NCBI GenBank assembly: GCA_036898135.1
Contig: CM072514.1
Coordinates: 9,559,393-9,623,392 of the forward strand
Direction: 5' to 3'
Length of the DNA: 64,000 nt
Origin: Oncomelania hupensis
Taxonomy: Eukaryota; Mollusca; Gastropoda; Littorinimorpha; Pomatiopsidae
Position 1 is the stretch's first letter. Every line of letters starts with the position of its first letter. Below, piece after piece: positions 53,041 through 64,000 of the stretch. The notes below the pieces were generated by a model. The model made no database searches and was not told the origin of the DNA. It saw only the letters and a list, made by a program, of their open reading frames with translations. The translations under genes were made by a program, and so were the position numbers.

Positions 53041-55574
53041 AAACCTTAATGTCAAATATGAATTTATTAAACAATTCCTCTGACCAGCAGAGAATACATA
53101 GCTCGTACGCATTCCAGATCCTTACAAATGCGTTTTTAAAAAGTAATATTCTTCCATCAAAAGTAACATTGAGCAAATAAAAGAAATATGATTGCCACAC
53201 ACTCAAAACTAAAACAACTGTACTTCAAATGATACCGGAAACAAGAAAAATATGAGCAGTAATTAATGGTTGATCAGTACAAATGTTAAAAATATAGAAA
53301 TAAAACCCTCAAAAATCCCATTGTTAAAGCTAAATACACAAGCTGCTACAAAAGATATGGCCAAGTATAAAAAGACATGAACCCAACAAAACGTAATTCA
53401 TTTGGAACAATAATATATAAAACATCACAGATAGGCAAAGATTTTTAAACGTATTCAATTATCATTGAACTGAAGCTGCGTCAATATAAATATACCATGA
53501 ATCTTGGTGGCTTTAAGATAAGGCAACAAATTAATATTTGGAGTTACAGGCCTACCGCCAAACGGACACCACCTCTCTTGCTAAAAAGCACAAACAATAA
53601 CAGGAACCTTCTATTCACACTCTTATTCATTAATTCTTTCCAACTAAAGTTTAAAACAAAAAAAAACTTACTATCTTTCACACAGTTACACTTAGGAATA
53701 CATTAGGTATCTTTCGGTAGTAAATGAATCTCATTGTCAACGTGATTTGAGACTAATGTTTCTTTCCGTGATAGCAGCAGTTTATGCAATCATTAGTCTG
53801 CAAAGGTGAAAATTCACAAACTTCATCCAGCACACTAAATGTGATTTCGTAAAAATGGTACTTCCACAAAGTTAACTTTGTGGGTTTATTTTATTTATTA
53901 CATCGCTTGTACGACACCCAAAATGATCTGATTTTGTGTCGGGGACCTCACTCCACCATTTTCACGTAAAAATGGTAATCTACTCTCGTTTTGAGGCTTT
54001 GAATGTAGATTGAAGTAAGTTATTGGAAGCAGGTCAAGTCTGTCTGCTATGGCCAACCCCGTAACACAAGAATATTCGGCTCAAGCTCTGTTAGTCTGTA
54101 TGAAAAGAAAAACATGACGAAGTAACTTCAACAATTTATGAAAGCTGCCATATAACTTTTTTGTAGAAGCATGTTTCTAACTTTTTTTTTTGTTTCAATG
54201 TCAAAAACTTAAGTTGAAATTGTATAGAATATTCACTTACAAAAGATTTACATATATAACGTGTTACCCTTTCCACTTCAATACAACGTAAAGTACATAT
54301 CTTACTTTCATTTGTGGTGAAAATATGATTGAAAGCAAGTTTTACCAAAAATGTGTGTTCTGCTTTATGCCTTTTGTCAGATCTTTTCAGTCTGTCAAAT
54401 GCTGTTATATAGTTCTATCACAGAAAACACGATTCTATTGTGTCATAATACCAAACTGGAAGTCTTCACAATGATCATGCAATCCCTTAAGTTCTATAAA
54501 TTGGTACATGCATGTTTGAGTTTTTTTAACATGCAGCTGTTCAATACACAAATCGACACATGTCTAGAGTTTCACCCAAAAATATTCAATAAAGTACAAA
54601 ATAATGGGTTGCTACCCTTCCAATCATTGATGACATGTGGAAATTGTATATGTGTGTCAACGAATTATTGGCTGACAAGTCAACAAAGAGGTAATTTTAT
54701 CAGGGTAATGTAGCAAGGTCTATATATTTTCACCAAGTTATATAATAATAATTATTTTTTAGAAAACAAATTAAGATATGTGACCCTGTATAATTCAATT
54801 TGGGTGAAAATACAAAACATATAATACATCATAAAAATACCACACATATAATAGATCAATCAAGAAATAACAAATGAAAAAAAAAAGCTGGCTTGCATTT
54901 TGGTACTGTATGGCAAAGAAATCTAAAGTGATTGATGAAATTAGTTTGTATTCAAAATATAAAGTGACATTCTGTGGAGAAACACGAATATATAGGGTGT
55001 GAGTAATACCATTTACTTTGCAAGCACCTTTTCTGGGACCAACAGCAACACATTTTGCACGCATTCTCTAAATTTACATCAACGCAGAATATTTTTTTCC
55101 AATGGCAAACAAAAGTAACATTTTCAGGCCTCAAAAAGCTTAGCACCACACTCTTCCCCCTCGACCTAAAACAAAAACATCAATACACCCTGATGGTACT
55201 AGTCAGTCCTAGTTTTCCCTTGTTCTGGATGGAGTTTTTGTTGAGAAGGTAACACAAATTTCACCCGCATGGGCGATGAATAAACCCCCTAAACCCAATC
55301 CTTAACATTCACTGAGCTCCCACGGTACCCTACACTAGTGAAGAGCGCAAATACAAAGTGCCCAGACCTGGCACACGCACAGGACTACAACTAACTACGC
55401 CATTCTTTTAGCCCAAAACATGTTCTAATGGCAATCTTATAAGTTTTAGCAAAAAAATGTCTGCTTTGCTTGATGCATTTACAATCTGATTTTTCTGTCT
55501 TCATTTCTTTTTAAAGCAGAGTTCATTTTTTTACAAAGGAAAAAAAAAGTGTTCATTGTGCACGCTATTTTGGT
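53041..55574 (-). terminator. 3' UTR of DD3-3-like gene (long) and polyadenylation signal
   Basis: Minus-strand AATAAA at 53068-53063 is the best distal signal; another lies near 53886-53891. 2.5 kb of AT-rich, non-coding sequence with no recognisable element. UTR extent is inferred. Confidence 0.4.
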
Positions 55575-55785
55575 TCATTTACAAACAATCTGCCCCTTCT
55601 GGCTTCTGTTGGTAAAGTTATTATTCCTGGTGCACATGTAGTGGTAGGTTCCCTTGGCGAATCTGAGCACGACCCCTTCATAGGATGCTCGTGCGTTGTT
55701 GAGCTGAGCCTGCAGCTTGTTGATGCCTGTTTCGTCCACGGCGTAGCTCATAACACTGCCACTACACTCTGCCCGTTTGACGCAT
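55575..55785 (-). CDS. DD3-3-like last exon
   Basis: Acceptor GATTTGCAG. Encodes CVKRAECSGSV, LQAQLNNARASYEGVVLRF and YMCTRNNNFTNRSQKG, then VCK and stop. Confidence 0.9.
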
Positions 55786-55984
55786 CTGCAAATCAACATT
55801 GAATTTGTTAATAATAACAATAATAATAGGCGCCTACCCTTCTGATCTAAGCGCACTGGGTCGTTGAGTATGGGAGATGAAACACACACACACACACAAA
55901 AGAATCTTACACACACAAACACATACACAATCTACTTGTGCTGACTAATGGTAGTACTGCTGGCTCATCCATAGACAGAAACAG

Positions 55985-56024
<40 letters not shown>

Positions 56025-56223
56025 ATGTCTTGCGTTTATAGCAGAGCTGCCAACCCCTAAAAAAAATTTCAGTAGCAAACAAAGAAAAATATCCGTAGTT
56101 TCAGCTCAATTTCAGTAGCAAATGTACGAACAAGAATTTTCACATGATAAAATGAGAAAATTTAATAAGTGCGCGAGGAAACACCATACGCGGCGAGGAA
56201 TCGCGATTACAGGACATGACTGT

Positions 56224-56270
<47 letters not shown>

Positions 56271-59200
56271 CTGCTGAGCTAAAAATAGCGCACACGCAAA
56301 GCGCTATACGAAAGTCTATGATATTGACGAAAGCCTAGTAGGCCTACGTCTCTCGCGGCTTTGTTTCGATACTTGTATAAAATTAGGTATGCTTTGAAAT
56401 TTTTCTTCCGTAGTATTTCTTGAAATGGCGTAGTTGCGGAATTAAAGAACATTTTCCGGAGAAACTACGGACGTTCCGTAGGGGTTGGCAGCTCTGGTTT
56501 ATAGTGACCTTGACAGAGAAGCCTAGAGTAACCAGGAGAACACAAGAGATTGGGAAAGTGTGTAGAGAGAGACCGTTTCTGTAAGATAGACAGGGTCTGA
56601 TCCAGTGATCTGTAGACTTGTTAGATTTGTTTACTCAAACAACTGTACATTATGAAAAAAAGCATGAGGATGATTATGACGATATACACTTGTCAGACGC
56701 ACCAATCCACACTGGCAGCATGCTCAGGGCTCAAAGAGATAAAATACACACAAATAAAAGTTCAGGTTTACATACAAAAAACAGCAAACATCACTTTAAC
56801 TCATTCTATTTCACGCACTGATAAATCCATACAGAGCAGCCTTGTCATAATTGAATGTGTCCTTCTTTGATTTTAATCCCCATACAGTTGCCTTCGAAAT
56901 TGTGAACCCATTTATCGATTTTCCGATGAGTAACAAACAAACATGGTTCATTGGTTCTGCTTAAATTTACATTGAATTTTTGTACATTCCTTCGACAATG
57001 GTGAGTCTGCCACAGAAAGTGCGAAGCTGGTTATGAACTACGACAGGGCTGAGCTTTAACGTTCGCCAACTCGCCAATGGCCCCTAAAAATAGGGTGTGG
57101 CGAGCACGATTTGGGGTACCATTTGCCTGGCTGGCGACTTGAAAATACCGCCAGTGGTAGAGATTCTGTACCTGTACACGGACTTTTGACTTGCAATGTA
57201 AAACAAAACACGCGCCAACCGCTTCTGCAGTCAGCACCGGAGACCCGTTCCGATGCATGCTTAGGTAACGCTAGCAAAGCGAGGGATTTGCGAAGTAAAA
57301 ATAGCATTTTCTCGCGAGACTTTCTTCTTTCCCTCGCCGCGAAACGCTACTGCCCTGCGAGATCCTAGCCTTCTTGCTTCCTTGCTTGTATCGGAACGAG
57401 TCTCTGACTTCCTTGATGAGTCACGCGAGACTTGCCATACTTTCGATATTCCCCATTCTCAGTCTTTTGTCAATCCCGAACGATGTGGCGCTTTTTAAGC
57501 GGTGTCTCGGAGCCTCCAGCCAAAAAAAAAAAGTCCGAAGAAGAAAAAAACAGCAGAATAAAAAATACGAAGAAGAGAAGCGAGATCGGAAGTGGGTGCC
57601 TGGTTGGAAAAAGACAGTGTTGTTGTTGAAATTTATCTTGTTTATTAGCTGCAATAGTTATACAGTTTTAAAAAAAATGACCGTGCTTTCAATCAAGGGG
57701 TCTGGCAACCTGAGAAATATTTTGGCAACTTCAACTTCCCAGGTTAGGAGCCCGGCTGGCTCCTTAGCCTGGCTTGCTAAATCTCAGCCCTGCTACGATA
57801 GTAATGATTCCGATGATCCTGATAAATCATTCCAGAAAAACACCTCCACATATTATTAAAAGCTTTTCTCGTAGTTCCAAAGTTATAGAGTTTGTGTGTG
57901 TGTGCAGTACCCGTGAATCCTAGAAAAAGATCTCTGCACAGCTGGGCCAGAGAGGAAGTGGCTCATGCCTTTGCATAGCTGGGATAGAATGAGCTAAAAT
58001 TAAGAGAACGGAACAAGAACAAAAATCAGAAACACTTGAAACTCTGGTCATGAAAGGTTGTGAGAAAAAGCTAAAAAGTCAATCGAGATGTACTTTTCTC
58101 TCCCGTTCAATAACTAAGCTAAATTGGTGTTTTTTTTTTAAAACGGAAACAGTGCAATGCTTACCTGTAGTAGCCAGCAGTTGCCAGGTCGACAGCCAAA
58201 TCCTTGGGCTTAACACCTGTCTCTCCATGGTAGATCCACTTGACCTGGGCGTTGGTCCACATCGTGCTGTTCTCAAATGGCAAAGGGAAGTTATCATTGG
58301 CGTCCTGGATTTGAACAAGATTGCTCCTGTCCGAGCCTGTAGAAAAGCAGAAAATTTTTTATTTTTTTTTAATTTTAAAGGCAGCAATACAACTCCTTTG
58401 TCAAACCTTGATTTACTACTGACATAGACTGGTCCTGCATGGAATGAGATGAAAAGGTCTGATAAAAGTAGCATTGTGTCCTACATCTATACATAAGCCT
58501 TCACAGAATTAAATCTAATCAAGATTCAAGGATGCTTTATGATCTCAAACAGAACTAGAAGGGCAAAGCCTAAACGACTCACATGCTCTTTATAGAACCC
58601 GCAATATTTAACATGAAAATGAGTGCCAAGAAAAAACAATGAAATGGTGGCATTAAAAAAACAAATTAATACCGACTTTGATATTTCTATGGTCTTGACC
58701 TTGACATGACATCCGGCTCCAAATACACCCAAGTATAAAGTACAGCAAAAATTGTATTATGCCTTTAGAGCATTTAAAAAACAAATTATGTGGTTGAGGA
58801 CCATTGATATGGAATAGCCTCCCAGCCGATGTACGCCATGCGACATCCTACAACTCTTTTAAGAAAAATAACCCAATGTTGTTGCCTACTATGGGTTAAA
58901 TAAACAGCCATTCCACTGTACGATGACCTGTTTCTTGTATGTTTTTTTAAGGCCTAAAATGACCTTGACCTTCAAGATCAACTCAAAAACGGAACATATA
59001 TGAAAGATCAATCTATCATCTCCAAATACAAGTTTGGACTTTATATCTCTCATAGTTTAGGGTCAAGGTCCCTTCAAAGTACTTATACAAATCGAGTTTG
59101 GACAACTCAAGTGACTTGACCTTGAAGTGAGGTTGACCAAATGCACACAATATGTGTTGTCTCATTGATATACAGACTTGCCTACTGTTCCGATTTTCCG

Positions 59201-60958
59201 TACTTCGTTCCGGAAAATTGACAAAAACAGGCTGTGTTACGGAAAATACAGATATTTTATAAGCGTTCAAAAAACAAAAAAAAGTTAAGGATTTTTTGGG
59301 GGGAGAGGGGTGGGGGGGGGAGGGAGTGTCTTTGGTTTCAGCCATTTAGCCTTAACCCATTTCCGAGCAACTTCCGACAATTTCCGAGCGCATTGCGAGC
59401 ATGCGCAGTCAAACTGATTCGAAGTTTCCGGCATGCGCCCTGTCGCTACTAGTTTGAACTCTCATTTCCAAGAGTGTTAATTTAACTTTTGTGCTCGGTG
59501 ATAAGAAATGGCTAGTAAACGGAAAAATCCCACAGAAGTGTTGATTGACAGTGACAGTGATGCTGCTAAGACACCACCAAAGACAACACATAAAAAGCAG
59601 CGGCGTATCCAAGCATTTCGTGACGATTACACTCGTGATTATCCTTGCCTCTTGGCTGGAAAGAAAGCAAACTATGCTTACTGCAAATTCTGTGACAAAG
59701 AGTTTTTTGTGGGGCACGGAGGTGCAGATGATTGTCGCAGGCATTGCGAGTTTGGTTAAACACACCGACAATGAAAAGAAAGAGAAGGAGAAAAACAAGT
59801 GTCAGAAGATTTCAGTTTTTTTGTGCAAGCCCCATCATCGACTGCAGAAAAGAAACATGGCGACTCATCTATCCACGCTGAAGTCATGCTCGTCAATTTA
59901 GTAACAGAATTAAACTTGTCCCTGTCATCCCTGGACACCTTCAACAAAGCTCTTCCCAAGATGTTTCCAGACTCGAAAATAGCAAAAAGATTTCAGTGCG
60001 GCCGAGGTAAAGGCACATCTATTCTGAAGGAAATTTCTGCCAAGACTTCAACTGCCATTGCTAATAAACTGAAACGGCAATACTTCGAGTTCAATTTGTG
60101 ATGTTCCTGAAAAATTAACAGTGTTCCGGATTTTTGGGAAAGCTGTTCCTGATTTTTGTGCTGGGGGGTAGGCAAGTCTGGATATATATTATGCATCAAA
60201 AAATCGTAAGTTTAATATGAATAACTTTTTAAAAAATTTAAATTGTTTAAATGTTTGTTAATTAACATTTGTGACCCTTGACCTTGAAGTGATGTCATTC
60301 ATTCACTGATCGTTTTCGAGATCTCATGGGTATAGACCATCTTACCAAGTTTGGTTGTGATAGTTGAAATATGCTCTGAGTACTTAGACACTTTACAGTT
60401 TTGGCACAGACTAACTTTTTTTAAAAATACAATATTTGGATTATTTAGGTCTTACCTCGCACAGATTTACACAAATGTGTGAACATTTTTTTTAAAGGGG
60501 TGAGTACATAGATATGCATGGGAGTCAAAAATCAAGCCATGAGTACACCGATGACCCAGGTGGGAATCTATTGGTAGGCAGTGTCCATTTTGTAACTGTC
60601 CATCTTAGCAGTCTGATTTTTCTGATGCCTTTTCCCCCTCTCTGCCCTATTGTCAATGGAGGGTGTGGCCATTAACATCTAAATGTTCATTCATTCATGA
60701 AGACATGCTTTGCTGACCAGTACTAAACAAACCTTAAAAATAAAAAAACACTACAAATTACATTAAAAAAATGGCAATGCTGAGGTTTAATTAAACGATG
60801 AATTTTGCACCACTGTCACCCATGCATGCATCACAACCACACAAACACCCACAAACACGCACCCACTAAACCCACAACAATGCACCCACCTTCTTTGCCT
60901 TCTCCAGCAGCTCCAGTCTGTCCATCGCTGTTGCCGTTGTTGTTGTGCGTATTGGAAC
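55575..60958 (-). CDS. DD3-3-like protein, C-terminal three exons (5' end outside window)
   Basis: Matches the C-terminal part of the DD3-3 family, large Asn/Gly-rich secreted or membrane-associated proteins named from Dictyostelium and common in molluscs; molecular role unknown. The three exons join in phase: GSNTHNNNGNSDGQTGAAGE, then RSNLVQIQDANDNFPLPFEN, KWIYHGETG, LATAGYYRCVKRAEC, and the end YHYMCTRNNNFTNRSQKG. The family's G-S-N-T-H-N-N-x-G-x-x-x-G-Q-T-G stretch and the R-N-N-N-F-T-N-R-S-Q-K-G end are preserved. Residues before the first glycine lie in exons beyond 64 kb; none was found between 60959 and 64000. Confidence 0.85.
55987..56023. repeat. poly-A tract
   Basis: About 36 A residues just before the hAT MITE. 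Confidence 0.95.
56042..56496. mobile_element. hAT MITE, 8-bp duplication GTTTATAG
   Basis: Perfect inverted ends CAGAGCTGCCAACCCCTA and its inverse; GTTTATAG flanks both sides (56034-56041, 56497-56504). 455 bp with an internal (CT)n. Classic hAT signature; no ORF. In the last intron of the DD3-3-like gene. Confidence 0.93.
57044..57792 (+). mobile_element. hAT-like element, 6-bp duplication CTACGA
   Basis: Ends CAGGGCTGAGCTTTA and, inverted, CAGGGCTGAGATTTA; CTACGA lies on both sides (57038-57043, 57793-57798). Internal frames read MWRFLSGVSEPPAKKKKSEE and YEEEKRDRKWVPGW, resembling the N-terminus of transposase-derived zinc-finger proteins, separated by a frameshift. Confidence 0.82.
58165..58336 (-). 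CDS. DD3-3-like internal exon
   Basis: 172 nt, acceptor TTCTACAG, donor TACAG|GTAAGC. Encodes NLVQIQDANDNFPLPFENST, then MWTNAQVKWIYHGE and DLAVDLATAGYY. Confidence 0.88.
58530..59172 (+). repeat. dispersed repeat Y, left part
   Basis: ACTAGAAGGGCAAAGCCTAA opens it; GCAATATTTAACATGAAAAT and several TGACCTTGACCTT blocks follow. Interrupted by the hAT-like element and resumed at 60181. Confidence 0.7.
59173..60180 (+). mobile_element. hAT-like element with BED-like ORF, 6-bp duplication GATATA
   Basis: Ends CAGACTTGCCTACTG and, inverted, CAGACTTGCCTACCC; GATATA lies on both sides (59167-59172, 60181-60186). An ORF at 59508-59759 has KANYAYCKFCDKEFFVGHGG, then DDCRRHCEFG, a C-x2-C...H zinc finger of BED type. 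A frameshift follows, and 59799-60101 continues the family's LVNLVTELNLSL and KMFPDSKIAKRFQCGRGK segments before a stop. The catalytic region is lost. Confidence 0.85.
60181..60430 (+). repeat. dispersed repeat Y, right part
   Basis: Continues repeat Y after the insertion, with GTGACCCTTGACCTTGAAGT. No gene; 60430-60889 is unassigned intron. Confidence 0.5.
60890..60958 (-). CDS. DD3-3-like internal exon
   Basis: 69 nt, acceptor ATTGACAG, donor GAAG|GTGGGT. Begins in phase 1 and encodes SNTHNNNGNSDGQTGAAGEG and KE. Confidence 0.83.
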
Positions 60959-61407
60959 CTGTCAATCCCCAAACAAACCAAAAAAAACTTCATTTGTTTC
61001 TCTCAATGCCTGCTTCTTTATGTTCTTAACTCTACTTTCTTGGCGCCCTGAGCATGCTAACAGCATGGGATACCTGCACTTTGCAAAATGACCATCAGAT
61101 ATCAATAACTGTGAAGCAGTGTTTTAACCCTTACCCTAGTATGATTACCTAAACATTCATTAAGGAAAGAAACAGTTCTCTGTTCAAGTATTTGAGAACA
61201 TTGTATAACAGTCTTCCAAAAGTTACAATCCCTGTTCAGGTTTGTCTTTGTCAAACATGGAGATGAACAGGAAGCCATTTGTTTCAGATATGATACAAGG
61301 GAAATAACTAAGATCAATATAAACCAGATGAATTGTATAGCTCGACTTTTGTCTTGACAACCACCTTCAGGGTTAACAATTCAAATAACAACATAACAAT
61401 GCAACAT

Positions 61408-61733
61408 CCACTAGAAGGGCAAAGCCCATATGACTCACCCTTTATGGAACTTGCAATATTTAACATGAAAATGAGTGCCCAGAAAAAAACAAAATAAAAT
61501 GGTGGCATTACCGACTTTTATCTTTTTACGCTCTTGACCTTGAGAAGGCATTAACCTCCGGTTCCAAACACTCATGTATTATCAAATAAAATGCAACAAA
61601 CGTTGTATTATGCCGCCAAAACAGTGACCATGGGATGATCTTGACCTTCAGTGACCTTGACCTTGAGATGACCTTGATCTCATGCATGTCTGATCAAATA
61701 ACCCAATGTTTTGCATACTATGGATTAAGTACT
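61408..61733 (+). repeat. dispersed repeat Y, left part, second copy
   Basis: ACTAGAAGGGCAAAGCCCAT start, same order of blocks as at 58.5 kb, split by the RTE element and resumed at 63965 (TGTATGATGACCTATTTTTG, compare 58919). Confidence 0.75.
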
Positions 61734-61803
61734 TTTTTTAAGTACATTTTTTTTGCCCAAGACACACTACATGACATAATCCACTAATTCCATACCGGAT
61801 CGG

Positions 61804-62136
61804 TTGTCGCCCGACTCAAGGACCGCGCCTTCCGTTGGCCACCAGGACGGAGGTGTTAAGTATGCTACTGATGGACAATTTAGCAAAATCCGCACGAGAA
61901 ACAACATCATCATAGGAACCTGGAATGTCAGGACCCTAACTGCGGAAGGAAAATTAGAAGAACTGGCCCACGAGATGGACCACTATCGATGGAACGTTCT
62001 AGGCATCAGCGAACTGCGCTGGAAAGGCCTAGGTGAAACAACGACCGACAAAGGCCACAATCTGTATTTCAGCGGTAGAGTTGACAGGCACGAACACGCT
62101 GATGTCTACCGAAAAATCAACAATGACATCCGATAA
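61804..62136 (+). pseudogene. RTE endonuclease N-terminal fragment
   Basis: 110-residue frame with GTWNVRTL and SELRWKG, typical of the APE endonuclease start; the later catalytic motifs (GDWNAK, SDH) are deleted. Confidence 0.85.
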
Positions 62137-62139
62137 GGC

Positions 62140-63938
62140 ATGCGCACAGCAAAGGAGAACTGGATAGAAGATCAATGCCAGGAAATAGAGAACAGTCTGA
62201 ACAAGAACAACAGCAAGAAGGCCTACCAGACTGTGGAGCGGCTGACAAGTGTCAAACAGCCGTCTCCACGATCCAAAGCAAGGCTGGCATATGCCTTACA
62301 GAAGGACAAGAAGTCTTGGACAGATGGACAGAGTACTGCTCTGACCTTTACAACCATACACCAAATGGAGACCCATCAGTTCTAGCATGTCCCGAGAACA
62401 GAGAAGAAGAAGAAATCCTCCCAATTCTCAGGAAGAAGTTGAGGCAGCAGTGCAATCGCTAAAGAAAGGGAAGTCAGCGGGAGTGGACAACATACCCGCG
62501 GAACTGCTGCAAGCAGGAGGAGAAGCGATGATTGATGCCCTCACCATTATCTGTAACAAGATCTGGCAGAGTGGGGAGTGGCCTACACCATGGACCCAGT
62601 CGCTTGTGATCACTCTTCCCAAAAAAGGTAACCTTCAGGAGTGTGAAAATTACCGCACCATCAGCCATCCCAGCAAGGTCCTCCTGAAAATAATACTCAA
62701 CAGGTTGAAACCCCAAGCTGAACAAATCATAGCTGAAGAACAAGAAGGATTCAGGGCAGGGCGAAGTACCACTGAACAGATTTTCAACCTCAGAATAATC
62801 TGTGAGAAATACCTACAACACCAACAACATCTATATCATGTGTTCATAGACTTCAAGAAGGCGTTTGACTGAGTCTGGCATGCAGCTCTATGGGCAACAA
62901 TGAAAGTGTACAACATCAGCCCTAAAATTATTGAAGTCATCAAAAGCCTGTATGACAAGGCTACCAGTGCAGTCCTCCACAACAGCGCCATCAGGAACTG
63001 GTTCAGAACAACAATCAGTGTGCGTCAAGGATGCCTACTCTCTCCAACACTCTTCAACATCTTCCTAGAGCGCATCATGTCAGATGCTCTTGCAGATCAT
63101 GAAGGCACAGTCAGCATAGGGGGGTCGAGCAATCTCCAATCTTCGTTTTGCGGATGACATTGACGGATTGGCTGGAGAGGAACAAGAACAGCTGGTACAG
63201 AGGCTTGACACCACCTCCAAAGCTTATGGAATGGAAATAAGTGCAGAGAAGACCACAATGATGACCAACAACACCAATGGCATCAGCACGGACATCAAAG
63301 TCCAAGGCCAATCCCTCAACACAGTGCATAGCTTCAAATATTTAGGAGCCATTGTATCAGACAATGGGTCCCGACAGGAAGTCCTCTCCAGGATCGCACA
63401 AACAACTGCTGCCCTGACAAGGTTGAAGCCCATTTGGAAAGACAGAACCATCAGTCTACATTCCAAAGTAAGACTGCTGCGCTCCCTTGTCATCTCCATC
63501 TTCCTATATGCTTGCGAAGCATGGACTCTCACAGCAGATCTCCAACGAAGAATACAAAGCATGGAGATGAGGTGCTACAGAAGACTTCTGGGCATTTCTT
63601 ATACCCAACACATCACCAACGACAAAGTCCGACAGACCATCACACAAGCCATTGGACAACACGATGACCTGCTCACAGTGGTGAAGAAACTGAAACTCCG
63701 ATGGTATGGCCACGTCACCAGATCATCAGACCTTGCAAAAACTATTCTGCAAGGCACAGTGCAAGGAGGTAGAAGAAGAGGGAGACCGAAAAAGAGGTGG
63801 GAGGACAACATTCAAGAATGGACTGGTTTGACACTGAGCGATGCCATCAGGGCTGCTGAGGACAGAGAAAGATGGAGTATGCTGGTTAAACGATCATCTG
63901 TGGTGCCCCTAAGACCTCCGGGTTACGGGACAGGATAG
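62140..63938 (+). pseudogene. RTE reverse transcriptase, broken
   Basis: Fragments in order: ENWIEDQCQEIENSLNKNNS; KSAGVDNIPAELLQAGGEAM; WPTPWTQSLVITLPKKGNLQ; EEQEGFRAGRSTTEQIFNLR; FIDFKKAFD then TGA at 62870; RQGCLLSPTLFNIFLERIMS; a frameshift near 63120; FADDIDGLAGEEQEQL (catalytic FADD); CEAWTLTADLQRRIQSMEMR; GRRRGRPKKRWEDNIQEWTG. At least one stop and two frameshifts, so not active. Confidence 0.92.
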
Positions 63939-64000
63939 AATAGGATAGGATAGGATTAAGTACTGTATGATGACCTATTTTTGTGTGTTTTAGCAAGGCC

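Larger units (their letters stand above)
61734..63954 (+). mobile_element. RTE-type LINE, internally deleted, with target-site duplication
   Basis: GGATTAAGTACT occurs just before (61722-61733) and at the end (63953-63964), so the insertion carries a 10-12 bp duplication. The 5' part encodes an APE-type endonuclease start (IIIGTWNVRTLTAEGKLEEL, then LGISELRWKGLG). The 3' part encodes reverse transcriptase and the C-terminal region, ending in GGATA repeats as in RTE elements. Most of the endonuclease is missing: at about 62100 the frame jumps from VDRHEHA to DVYRKINNDIR. Confidence 0.92.

Overview
The window is animal nuclear DNA: three split genes with GT-AG introns sit in a dense bed of retrotransposons, DNA transposons, SINEs, microsatellites and one large satellite. 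The gene versions and the RTE- and SINE-type repeats suggest a lophotrochozoan, most likely a marine mollusc (gastropod). That is inference; no species-specific marker was seen.

Layout. 1-16 kb is gene-poor: decayed repeats, then a 7.3 kb satellite of 38/44-bp units (3392-10707), a LINE relic, SINEs and AT-rich DNA. 16.7-46.2 kb, minus strand, holds one complete gene, ATRIP, the ATR-kinase partner. I assembled it as 15 coding exons with continuous phase, predicting 1027 residues. Its N-terminal acidic RPA-binding motif, coiled coil and acidic ATR-binding C-terminus are recognisable. Its introns hold a DIRS retrotransposon with terminal inverted repeats and an internal complementary region, a Foldback-like MULE with a FLYWCH domain, several hAT-like elements, RTE copies (one strongly A-to-G altered), SINEs and (TA)n/(GA)n tracts. 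47.5-52.1 kb, plus strand, is NDUFB11, a complex I subunit in three exons, arranged head-to-head with ATRIP about 1.3 kb apart. 55.6-61.0 kb, minus strand, is the 3' end (three exons) of a DD3-3-like gene that continues beyond the window. Its polyadenylation signal lies about 40 bp from that of NDUFB11. 61.7-63.95 kb is a nearly whole but internally deleted RTE element with a target-site duplication.

The three genes do not form a pathway. ATRIP acts in nuclear DNA-damage signalling and NDUFB11 in the mitochondrial inner membrane; DD3-3-like proteins are poorly characterised. The unusual content is in the transposable elements: DIRS architecture, Foldback/MULE ends made of a 15-bp repeat, a strand-biased A-to-G changed RTE copy, and a set of CAG...CTG elements with 6-bp duplications.
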